Assembly (NCBI GenBank): GCA_016302405.1
Contig: JAEDNR010000044.1
Coordinates: 1-14,442 of the forward strand
Direction of reading: 5' to 3'
DNA length: 14,442 bases
Origin: Oscillospiraceae bacterium
GTDB lineage: Bacteria > Bacillota > Clostridia > Oscillospirales > Oscillospiraceae
A program made the translations under genes and the position numbers. Numbering within the stretch: position 1 is the first letter of the stretch; every line of letters begins with the position of its first letter. The notes beneath the pieces are model-generated. The model was not told the DNA's origin and did not search any database. It was given only the letters and a program-made list of their open reading frames with translations. Positions 6,187-14,442 of this stretch are shown piece after piece.

Positions 6187-7282
6187 GCTGCGGCTGGAAA
6201 GCTTCCGGAATTATGGGGATTGCAGCTTTACCTTTGACCCGGGGGTGAACCTGATTCTGGGGGACAACGCCCAGGGAAAGACGAACCTCCTGGAAGCCAT
6301 CGCTTTCTTAGGAAGCGGCAAAAGCTTTCGGGCTCAGCGGACGGCGGAATTAATCCGCTTTGGCGACCACTGTGCCCAGCTGGAAGGAAAGGTATTTTCA
6401 CAGGAGCGGGAACAGAGCCTAAGGTGGGTGCTGTTTTCCGGAAATAAGCAGCGGCAGCTGTGGCGCTCCGGGGTGAAGAAAAAATGCGCCGGGGACATTG
6501 CCGGGGTGCTGCCCGCGGTGCTCTTCTGTCCGGAGGACCTGATGGTCCTGAAAGCCGGGTCCTCCCAGCGGCGGCGGCTGGCGGATTCCGTCCTGTGCCA
6601 GCTTCGGCCCAATTATGACGCGGCTGCCACAGAATACAACCGGATTCTGGAGCAGAAAAGCAGGATTCTCAAGGACCGGTTTGAAAATCCCATCCTGCTG
6701 GACCTGCTGCCGGAATATAACGCAAGGCTGTGCCGGGTGGGCGCGGTGCTGATCAGCTACCGGGCCAGATTCTTTGAGGCTTTGGGAAAACAGGCAGGGG
6801 AGTACCACCGCCGGTTTTCCGGGGGCAGCGAGGATTTTAAACTGGAATATAAGACGGTGTCCACGGTAAAAGATCCCCAGGCAAGTATTGACCGGCTGGA
6901 AAGTAATCTCCTGGAGCACCTGGAAAGCCACAGCCGGGCGGAGCTGGAAAGCGCCCAGTGCCTGACCGGCCCCCACAAGGATGATTTTGAAATTTCCCTT
7001 TCCGGTACCCCCCTGAAAGCCTACGGCTCCCAGGGTCAGACCCGCACCGCCGCCATCAGCTTAAAGCTTGCGCAGCGGGAGCTGATGAAACGGGAGTTTG
7101 GGGAGGAGCCGGTGCTGCTGTTGGACGATGTGCTTTCCGAACTGGACCCCGGGCGGCAGGATTTTGTGCTGAACCAGATCGATTCCGGCCAGGTGTTCAT
7201 AACCTGCTGCGAACCAGGCCGGTTTACGAAAATCGGAAAAACCATAGAAATTACCAATGGACAAATAAAAATTGACAATTGA
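6173..7282 (+). CDS. recF: DNA repair and gap-filling protein RecF
   Basis: RecF is an SMC-like ATPase that, with RecO and RecR, helps load RecA at single-strand gaps. The protein has 369 residues, the usual size. The ATG at 6173 gives the canonical start MTLNELRLESFRNY; a longer frame from 6086 only overlaps yaaA. Walker A GDNAQGKT is at 30-37. The ABC-type signature SQGQTRTAAISLKLAQ starts near 286, and Walker B LLLDD with the following VLSELD lies near 315-323. The binding site (AGGA, about 9 bases away) is weak, which fits coupling to yaaA by the 14-base overlap. The final residues GQIKIDN and the TGA stop are read from an ACAATTGACAATT-type repeat remnant (7256-7284). remB, often the next gene, is missing here. 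Confidence 0.97.
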   Translation: MTLNELRLESFRNYGDCSFTFDPGVNLILGDNAQGKTNLLEAIAFLGSGKSFRAQRTAELIRFGDHCAQLEGKVFSQEREQSLRWVLFSGNKQRQLWRSGVKKKCAGDIAGVLPAVLFCPEDLMVLKAGSSQRRRLADSVLCQLRPNYDAAATEYNRILEQKSRILKDRFENPILLDLLPEYNARLCRVGAVLISYRARFFEALGKQAGEYHRRFSGGSEDFKLEYKTVSTVKDPQASIDRLESNLLEHLESHSRAELESAQCLTGPHKDDFEISLSGTPLKAYGSQGQTRTAAISLKLAQRELMKREFGEEPVLLLDDVLSELDPGRQDFVLNQIDSGQVFITCCEPGRFTKIGKTIEITNGQIKIDN

Positions 7283-7284
7283 TA
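7256..7284. repeat. Remnant of the AATTGACAATT repeat at the recF stop
   Basis: CCAATGGACAAATAAAAATTGACAATTGATA is an eroded form of the left arm of R1 and R2. It covers the last residues and stop of recF. No right arm is visible downstream. Confidence 0.6.
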
Positions 7285-7310
7285 AATTTTTCCCGTTTTC
7301 ATTCTATCTT

Positions 7311-7518
7311 GTAGGGGCGCTCAGTGAGCGCCCGGCAGACACATTCTGTATTTTCGGATTTCTATCGGCGAAAAGGTTCCTTTTATCGATGAATGAATAT
7401 ATAATTCGAACATTTTCTCGGGCGCTCAATGAGCGCCCCTACGGGGTATGACGTTTGTGATTCAGAAATATCGATGGAGATTGCCGCAAAAGCAGCGCGA
7501 TTCTTTATCGCAATGACT
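7311..7518. repeat. Paired GTAGGGG hairpins and variable tail, recF-gyrB gap
   Basis: GTAGGGGCGCTCA-GTGAGCGCCCGG (7311-7335) faces CGGGCGCTCAATGAGCG-CCCCTAC (7419-7442) in opposite orientation, about 85 bases apart. TTTCTATCGGCGAAAAGG between them matches the outer arm of the 1847-2048 element. After the second hairpin come GGGTATGACGTT, CGATGGAGATTGCC, a variable part and CGCAATGAC, the same order as 2071-2142. A TATAAT at 7400-7405 sits within the unit; its -35 (TTCCTT, 17 bases away) is poor, so I do not call a gyrB promoter. Confidence 0.7.
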
Positions 7519-7553
7519 ATTATCTTGAAATTGTACTCACTAGGAGGACAACT

Positions 7554-9482
7554 ATGTCTGATGAAACCAAGGTAACACAGGAATACGGCGCGGAGCAGAT
7601 CCAGGTGCTGGAAGGCTTGGAGGCGGTGCGCAAGCGCCCCGGTATGTATATCGGCTCCACATCTTCTTCCGGCCTGCACCATCTGGTCTACGAGATCGTG
7701 GACAACGCCATTGACGAAGCCCTGGCGGGCTACTGCAAGCATATCACTGTCACCATCAACCCCGGCGACTCCATTACCGTCACCGATGACGGACGGGGCA
7801 TCCCCGTGGACATTCAGCCCCAGACCGGGCGTCCCGCTTTGGAGGTTGTGTATACGGTGCTCCACGCCGGCGGCAAGTTCGGCGGCGGAGGCTACAAGGT
7901 CTCCGGCGGCCTGCACGGTGTGGGCGCGTCTGTTGTCAACGCCCTGTCCCAGTGGCTCCGGGTCCGGGTCCACAAGAACGGGGAAATCTACGAAATGAAA
8001 TTCAGCCGGGGCGCCATCACCCAGGAAATGCGGGTGGTGGGGAAGACCGACAAAACCGGCACCGAGGTCACCTTCCAGCCCGACCCGGAGATGTTCGACA
8101 CCCTGCACTATGACTATGAGATTCTCCACGAACGGATGCGGGAGGAAGCCTTCCTGAATGCCGGGCTTTCCATCACCATCACCGATGACCGGGAGGAAGA
8201 AAAACGCCAGGATGTGATGTGCTTCGAAGGCGGCATCCGGGAGTTTGCCGCCTGGGCCAACCGGAACAAGACCCCCATCCACCAGGACATCATCTACATG
8301 AAGGGGACGAAGGGGGATGCCAGCGCGGAGATCGCGGTGCAGTATAACGACGGGTACAATGAATTCTTAATGTCCTTTGCCAACGATGTGCGCACTCCCG
8401 AGGGCGGTATGCACGAAACCGGCTTCAAAACGGCCCTGACCCGGGTTCTCAATGCCTACGGTGTGAAAAACGGTATTATCAAGGGCGACGACAAGGTCAC
8501 GGGTGACGACTGCCGGGAGGGCATTACGGCAATCATTTCCGTAAAGCTCACCGACGCCCAGTTCGAGGGCCAGACCAAGGCCAAGCTTGGTAACGCCTAT
8601 ATAAGGACATTGGTTGACCAGATCGTGAACGATCAGCTCACAACCTACTTTGAAGAGCACCCCGCCACGGCGAAAATCATCCTGGATAAGGCGTTGACAG
8701 CCAACCGGGCCCGGGAGGCCGCCCGGAAGGCCCGGGACTCCATCCGCCGGAAGACCGGACTGGAATCCGGCCAGATGCCGGACAAGCTCCAGGACTGCAA
8801 CGAGCGGGACCCCAGCCTGTGCGAAATCTACATCGTGGAGGGCGACTCCGCGGCAGGCTCCGCCATCCAGGGCCGGGACTCCCGGTTCCAGGCAATCCTT
8901 GCCATGTGGGGCAAGATGCTGAACGTGGAAAAGGCCCGGGCGGACAAGATTTACGGAAACGACAAGCTATATCCCCTGATCGTGGCCCTGGGCGCGGGCA
9001 TCGGGGAGGAATTTGACTTAAATAAGCTGCGCTATCACAAGGTCATCATCATGGCCGATGCCGACGTGGACGGCGCCCATATCCGTACCCTCCTGCTGAC
9101 CTTCTTCTTCCGGTACATGCGGCCTCTCATCGAGCAGGGTTATGTCTACTCCGCCGTACCGCCTCTGTACAAGCTCACCCGGGGCAAGACCGTAAAGGTG
9201 GCCTACTCCGATGAACAGCGGGACCAGGTCTCTGCCCAGCTTCGTGCCGACAATCCCAACGCCAAGGTGGACATTGCCCGGTACAAGGGCCTGGGCGAAA
9301 TGGATCCCCACGAACTGTGGGAGACCACCATGGACCCGGAGAAGCGGAGCCTGCGCCGGATCACCCTGGACGACGCCGCCCGTGCCGACGAGATTTTCAC
9401 CATCCTCATGGGCGAGCAGGTGGAGCCGAGAAAAGAATGGATCGAGCGGAACGCAAGATACGCGGTGAATATTGATATTTAA
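7554..9482 (+). CDS. gyrB: DNA gyrase subunit B
   Basis: GyrB is the ATPase half of gyrase, which introduces negative supercoils ahead of forks. The protein has 642 residues, typical for Bacillota GyrB. An AGGAGG site lies 6 bases before the ATG. The GHKL ATPase domain shows EIVDNAIDE (47-55, with E47 as general base and N51 for magnesium), DDGRGIPV (78-85) and the ATP lid GGKFGGGGYKVSGGLHGVGASVVNALS (about 108-134). The transducer follows. The TOPRIM domain has EGDSAAGSA starting at E429 and DADVDGAHIRTLLLTFFFRYMRPLI with D502, D504 and D506. The tail YKGLGEMDPHELWETTMDPEKRSLRRI is the GyrA-contact region. The position after recF favours gyrB over parE. A variant repeat (GTGGACAGTGGACAGTTAAGG) starts right after the stop. 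Confidence 0.98.
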   Translation: MSDETKVTQEYGAEQIQVLEGLEAVRKRPGMYIGSTSSSGLHHLVYEIVDNAIDEALAGYCKHITVTINPGDSITVTDDGRGIPVDIQPQTGRPALEVVYTVLHAGGKFGGGGYKVSGGLHGVGASVVNALSQWLRVRVHKNGEIYEMKFSRGAITQEMRVVGKTDKTGTEVTFQPDPEMFDTLHYDYEILHERMREEAFLNAGLSITITDDREEEKRQDVMCFEGGIREFAAWANRNKTPIHQDIIYMKGTKGDASAEIAVQYNDGYNEFLMSFANDVRTPEGGMHETGFKTALTRVLNAYGVKNGIIKGDDKVTGDDCREGITAIISVKLTDAQFEGQTKAKLGNAYIRTLVDQIVNDQLTTYFEEHPATAKIILDKALTANRAREAARKARDSIRRKTGLESGQMPDKLQDCNERDPSLCEIYIVEGDSAAGSAIQGRDSRFQAILAMWGKMLNVEKARADKIYGNDKLYPLIVALGAGIGEEFDLNKLRYHKVIIMADADVDGAHIRTLLLTFFFRYMRPLIEQGYVYSAVPPLYKLTRGKTVKVAYSDEQRDQVSAQLRADNPNAKVDIARYKGLGEMDPHELWETTMDPEKRSLRRITLDDAARADEIFTILMGEQVEPRKEWIERNARYAVNIDI

Positions 9483-9525
9483 GTGGACAGTGGACAGTTA
9501 AGGTGCGCAAGCGGACAAGGGACGC

Positions 9526-9733
9526 GCGAAAGGCTCCCTTGTGTAAAGGGAGCTGTCAGCGGAGCTGACTGAGGGATTGTGCGGTAAAATGTATTCATAC
9601 TGATAACGAATCGGCGAAAAGGAAAAAAAGAACATTGTACTTTCTGACGAGGGGCACATCCGGAAGTCCACCGTTACAACCCCTCAGTCACCAGTGTGCG
9701 CACTGGTGACAGCTCCCCTTACACAGGGGAGCC
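9526..9733. repeat. Palindromic element, copy B of the GGCTCCC family
   Basis: The outer arms are AAAGGCTCCCTTGTGTAAAG and CCTTACACAGGGGAGCC. The left inner hairpin is GTCAGC-GGA-GCTGAC; the right inner hairpin is a 10-bp stem GTCACCAGTG-TGCG-CACTGGTGAC (9687-9710). Its left stem is the same cassette as the right one in copy A. The 394-base gap between gyrB and gyrA holds no gene: it is this element, the variant GTGGACAGTGG motif at 9482 and the repeat at 9785. Confidence 0.8.
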
Positions 9734-9784
9734 ATTGGAGTGTACCGCATCGGACCGTGCACCGTGAAACGGAATGCGATATGA

Positions 9785-9857
9785 CAACCACCCTTTATTT
9801 TAACCACCGCGTAAGCGGCACCTTATCTTATATCTTATATCTCATATCTCATATATG
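9785..9857. repeat. Second copy of the ATATCTTAT-ended repeat
   Basis: AACCACCCTTTATTTTAACC, hairpin CCGC-GTAA-GCGG, CACCTTAT and tandem CTTATATCTTATATCTCAT units match 2451-2532 in order. It ends 8 bases before the GGAGG site of gyrA, so the gyrA leader is largely repeat-derived. Confidence 0.7.
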
Positions 9858-9876
9858 ACCAATCTGGAGGTGCTGT

Positions 9877-12365
<2,489 letters not shown>

Positions 12366-12369
<4 letters not shown>

Positions 12370-12809
12370 AGACCGTGACCCTGTATACCGATGGGGCCTG
12401 CTCCGGAAACCCCGGCCCCGGGGGCTGGGGGGCCATCCTGGAATATAACGGGGTGCGCAAGGAGCTTTCCGGCGGGGAAAGCTTAACCACCAACAACCGT
12501 ATGGAGCTCACCGCCGTCATCGAGGGCCTGCGGGCGCTGAAGGAGCCCTGCAATGTGGAGCTGTATTCGGACTCCAAGTATGTGGTGGACGCTCTGGAAA
12601 AGGGCTGGGCCGTGGGCTGGCAGAAAAGGGGATGGGTCAAGTCCGACAAATCCCCGGCCCTGAATCCCGACCTGTGGGAGACTCTGCTGGAATTATGTAA
12701 ACTTCACAAGGTCACCTGCCACTGGGTCAAGGGCCATGCCCAGAACGAAAAAAATAACCGCTGCGACCAGCTTGCCGTGGCGGAAAGCCGGAAGTTCTTT
12801 AACAATTGA
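12366..12809 (+). CDS. rnhA: Ribonuclease HI
   Basis: RNase HI cuts RNA in RNA:DNA hybrids and removes R-loops and primers. The protein has 147 residues, close to E. coli RNase HI at 155. All active-site residues are present: Asp9 in YTDGACSGNPGPGGWG, Glu47 in TTNNRMELTAV, Asp69 in YSDSKYVV, His124 in WVKGHAQNEKNN and Asp134 in NRCDQLA. The basic GWQKRGWVKSDK loop is the substrate handle of this subtype. The start ATG shares four bases with the gyrA stop (ATGA) and has GAGGA 6 bases upstream inside gyrA, so translation is likely coupled. Gyrase and RNase HI both act on topology and R-loops behind transcription, a sensible pairing. The last Asn codon and stop (AACAATTGA) come from a repeat. 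Confidence 0.97.
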
Positions 12810-12836
12810 CAATGGACAATTGAAAATTGACAATTC
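12801..12836. repeat. AATTGACAATT repeat remnant at the rnhA stop
   Basis: AACAATTGACAATGGACAAT followed by TGAAAATTGACAATT is the left arm of the R1/R2 family. It includes the rnhA stop TGA (12807-12809). The inner hairpins and right arm are absent, and copy C begins soon after. Confidence 0.75.
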
Positions 12837-12838
12837 CC

Positions 12839-13208
12839 CGCTCGGTATCGTTCCAAAGTGTACGGGTGGACGCGGCAAAGGCTCCCTTGTGTAAAGGCTG
12901 CGCCCGCAGGCGCGTTTCGGAGGCCAACCGCCGCCAGGCGGCTCTTAGGCCGGAGATGAGCTGGCGCGAAGCGACTGAGGGATTGTGCGGTACGAGTTTT
13001 CAATGAAGACAATGTTCCGGCGGAAAGGGAAGACTGCAATCTTGCCCGTTCTGACGAGGGATAGGCAAAGAGGGGCAGAAAGGACATTGTCCGCTCTGAC
13101 GATGGGCACATCCGGAAGTCCGCCATCACAACCCCTCAGTCACCAGTCTGCGGACTGGTGACAGCTCCCCTTACTCAGGGGAGCCCTTGCCGCGTACCGC
13201 ATCGGAAA
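12839..13208. repeat. Palindromic element, copy C of the GGCTCCC family, enlarged
   Basis: The left flank CGCTCGGTATCGTTCCA leads into GCGGCAAAGGCTCCC; the right end is GGGGAGCCCTTGCCGCGTAC. Compared with copy D the left arm carries about 65 extra bases holding new hairpins, GCGCC-CGCA-GGCGC and CCGCC-GCCA-GGCGG. The middle has a doubled CCGTTCTGACGAGGG / CCGCTCTGACGATGGG segment about 46 bases apart. The right inner hairpin is GTCACCAGTC-TGCG-GACTGGTGAC (13139-13162). No other gene is visible in the rnhA-DUF559 gap. Confidence 0.75.
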
Positions 13209-13242
13209 GCGCATCGACAAAAACAGGAAGGTATGTTTTTCT

Positions 13243-13605
13243 ATGGACAGAAAACACAACCCTCAATTGGTTGCATACGCAAGAGAACTCCGTAAAAACA
13301 TGACCAAAGAAGAACGACATCTGTGGTATGATTATCTCCGGGATCACCCCGCGCGGTTTCAGCGCCAGAAGATTTTGGGAAGATATATTGCCGATTTCTA
13401 CTCAGCCCGTGCAAAGCTGGTTATTGAGCTGGATGGCTCCCAACATTATGAGGATGCCGGTGCCCGGTATGATACAGACAGAACACGGTATCTGGAACAG
13501 TATGGGATTGCTGTAATTCGTATTCCCAATAATGCAGTTAATGAGAACCTTGCTGGGGTCTGCGAATATATTGACAGGATCGTTGCAGAACGGGCAGGCC
13601 AATGA
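13243..13605 (+). CDS. DUF559 (Vsr-like) endonuclease domain protein
   Basis: The protein has 120 residues and is a single PD-(D/E)xK-type nuclease domain of the DUF559 family, related to very-short-patch repair endonucleases. The N-terminal helix ends with MTKEERHLWYDYLRD. The core RFQRQKILGRYIADFYSARAKLVIELDGSQHY supplies the expected acidic residues Asp51, Glu62 and Asp64. RIPNNAVNENLAGVCEYID closes the fold. A common Cys after DFY is Ser54 here. The start ATG at 13243 has AGGAAGG 11 bases upstream, rather far; an out-of-frame ATG lies between. Codon use is visibly more A/T-rich than in gyrA or rnhA. It lies alone between repeat copies C and D, which suggests acquisition or mobility. Activity and role are not known. 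Confidence 0.88.
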   Translation: MDRKHNPQLVAYARELRKNMTKEERHLWYDYLRDHPARFQRQKILGRYIADFYSARAKLVIELDGSQHYEDAGARYDTDRTRYLEQYGIAVIRIPNNAVNENLAGVCEYIDRIVAERAGQ

Positions 13606-13628
13606 ATGGTATGCGGGAAGATATAGCA

Positions 13629-13657
13629 CACGGCAAAGGCTCCCTTGAGTAAAGGGT
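13629..13657. repeat. Truncated left end of a GGCTCCC-family element (D')
   Basis: CACGGCAAAGGCTCCCTTGAGTAAAGGG repeats the left tip of copies A-D and then stops at TCGGCAGATAAGCG. Full copy D starts about 60 bases later. It is either a nested insertion or a recombination scar. Confidence 0.65.
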
Positions 13658-13688
13658 CGGCAGATAAGCGCTTCATTTGTGTTTGACC

Positions 13689-13951
13689 CGCTCGGTATCG
13701 TTCCAATGTGCGCGGGTGGACGCTGCAAAGGCTCCCTTGTGTAAAGGGAGCTGTCGCGAAGCGACTGAGGGATTGTGCAACAAAACGTTTTGAAATTGAC
13801 AACGAATCGGCGAAAAAGCACCACAAAGTGGACTGTCCGTTCTGACGATGGGTAGATAGGAAAGTCCACCGTCACAACCCCTCAGTCACCAGTGTTCGCA
13901 CTGGTGACAGCTCCCCTTGCACAGGGGAGCCCTTGCCGTGTACCGCATCGG
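13689..13951. repeat. Palindromic element, copy D of the GGCTCCC family
   Basis: The flank CGCTCGGTATCGTTCCA and arms TGCAAAGGCTCCCTTGTGTA and CTTGCACAGGGGAGCCCTT match copy C. The left inner hairpin is GTCGC-GAA-GCGAC. The right inner hairpin is GTCACCAGTG-TTCG-CACTGGTGAC (13885-13908). The core AACGAATCGGCGAAAA and TTCTGACGATGGGTAGATAG match copy A. It is non-coding and fills most of the DUF559-remB gap. Confidence 0.8.
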
Positions 13952-13977
13952 AATGCGAACCGTTGTATGAAACAGAT

Positions 13978-14006
13978 TTCAAAGCAAAATGTTTTTTTGT
14001 TATGTT
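13978..14006 (+). promoter_or_regulatory. Possible remB promoter
   Basis: TTCAAA (13978-13983) and TATGTT (14001-14006) are 17 bases apart and each match the standard boxes at four of six positions. This is weak but is the best candidate between copy D and remB. Confidence 0.3.
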
Positions 14007-14045
14007 AACCCAATTTTGCCCCATGGGCGCGACAGGAGGTTAACC

Positions 14046-14291
14046 ATGTATCTTTCCATCGGTGACGATCTGGCGGTGCGCAGTGCCTCGGTGATCGGTA
14101 TTTTTGACCTGGACAACACCACCACCTCCAAGCGCACCCGGGAATTCCTCCAAAAAGCGGAAGAAGAGGGCCAGGTGGTTCCCTGCGACGACCTACCCAA
14201 GTCCTTTCTGCTCACCGCCGAGTACGGCCTGCCGAAAATCTACCTCACCGCCCTTTCCGCCGCGACCCTGGAAAAACGTTTGCGGGGATAA
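14046..14291 (+). CDS. remB: Extracellular matrix regulatory protein RemB (DUF370)
   Basis: The product has 81 residues, full length for the family. The ATG at 14046 has AGGAGG 6 bases upstream; a longer frame from 13989 has none. The sequence MYLSIGDDLAVRSASVIGIFDLDNTTTSKRTREFLQKAEEEGQVV and later PKSFLLTAEYGLPKIYLTALSAATLEKR is typical of RemB (YaaB), which resembles the DNA-binding regulator RemA. In Bacillus subtilis RemA, with RemB contributing, activates biofilm matrix genes; whether RemB itself controls genes here is unknown. In Bacillus remB lies between recF and gyrB. Here it follows the gyrase genes, beyond the repeat-rich DUF559 segment, and is a single transcription unit ended by a terminator. 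Confidence 0.9.
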   Translation: MYLSIGDDLAVRSASVIGIFDLDNTTTSKRTREFLQKAEEEGQVVPCDDLPKSFLLTAEYGLPKIYLTALSAATLEKRLRG

Positions 14292-14304
14292 TTCTTCCAA
14301 AAAC

Positions 14305-14340
14305 GCACTCCTGCCAAGTACCCGGTAGGGGTGCTTTCTT
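14305..14340 (+). terminator. Intrinsic terminator after remB
   Basis: GCACTCCTGCC pairs with GGTAGGGGTGC (11 pairs including two G-U pairs) around AAGTACCC, followed by TTTCTT. It starts 13 bases after the remB stop. Confidence 0.75.
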
Positions 14341-14391
14341 AGAAATGGGTATGCGCCTGAAGTAGAAAAATTGGAATTTATCGGGCGAATA

Positions 14392-14442
14392 CCTTCCCCC
14401 GGGGGGAAGGTGCCCCGCAGGGGCGGATGAGGAACGGCGACA
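14392..14442. repeat. Left part of another palindromic repeat, cut by the window end
   Basis: CCTTCCCC-CGG-GGGGAAGG (14392-14410) is followed by GCCCC-GCA-GGGGC (14412-14424) and GGATGAGG. Two adjacent short-loop hairpins are the same design as the other families here. The sequence runs off the window, so its right arm cannot be seen. AATTGGAATTTATCGGGCG just before it may be part of it. Confidence 0.6.

Noticed and set aside
7377..7405. gyrB promoter at TATAAT 7400
   Set aside because: The matching -35 (TTCCTT) is poor and the TATAAT falls inside a repeat unit; evidence is not enough to call it.
13402..13875. 157-codon minus-strand open frame overlapping the DUF559 gene
   Set aside because: It is made of repeat D read on the minus strand joined to the antisense of DUF559; a matching start occurs in copy A (1171-1407), showing it is repeat-derived.

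Overview
The window is a chromosomal replication-origin neighbourhood from a fairly GC-rich member of the Bacillota. The gene set (dnaA, dnaN, yaaA, recF, gyrB, gyrA, then remB), strong AGGAGG-type ribosome binding sites, DnaA boxes of the TTTTCCACA type and the style of the dispersed repeats point to a gut Clostridia lineage, most likely Oscillospirales. No species can be named from the sequence alone.

Layout. Positions 51-1105 (minus strand) hold a small overlapping pair: a DUF421 membrane protein and a DUF4363 protein. Positions 1106-2652 hold no credible gene and are packed with inverted repeats. dnaA (2816-4129) has a clear extended -10 promoter. The dnaA-dnaN gap (4130-4670) carries the likely oriC: eight DnaA-box-like 9-mers, a CTA-type DnaA-trio run and an AT-rich unwinding stretch. 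Then follow dnaN, yaaA, recF (overlapping yaaA by 14 bp), gyrB, gyrA and rnhA (ATGA overlap with gyrA). The last part has a lower-GC DUF559 nuclease gene between two copies of a 200-300 bp palindromic element, then remB with a terminator. The window ends inside another repeat. The left genes point left and all others point right, so all are co-directional with forks leaving the origin.

How the genes work together. DnaA opens the origin. DnaN is the sliding clamp. RecF and YaaA serve recombination repair and an RNA-linked role. Gyrase (GyrB plus GyrA) supplies negative supercoiling. RNase HI, co-translated with GyrA, removes RNA:DNA hybrids. RemB is a small DNA-binding-type regulator usually found between recF and gyrB but displaced here. 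The DUF421/DUF4363 pair is probably an envelope module of unknown function.

The most unusual content is the repeats. Nearly every gap carries members of several palindromic families. They share a design: constant outer arms with a short, exchangeable hairpin, often with a 3-base GAA/TTC-type or 4-base UNCG-type loop. Several supply the stop codon of the gene beside them (DUF4363, dnaN, recF, rnhA). GyrA also carries Ala at the position equivalent to E. coli Ser83, which predicts altered quinolone response.
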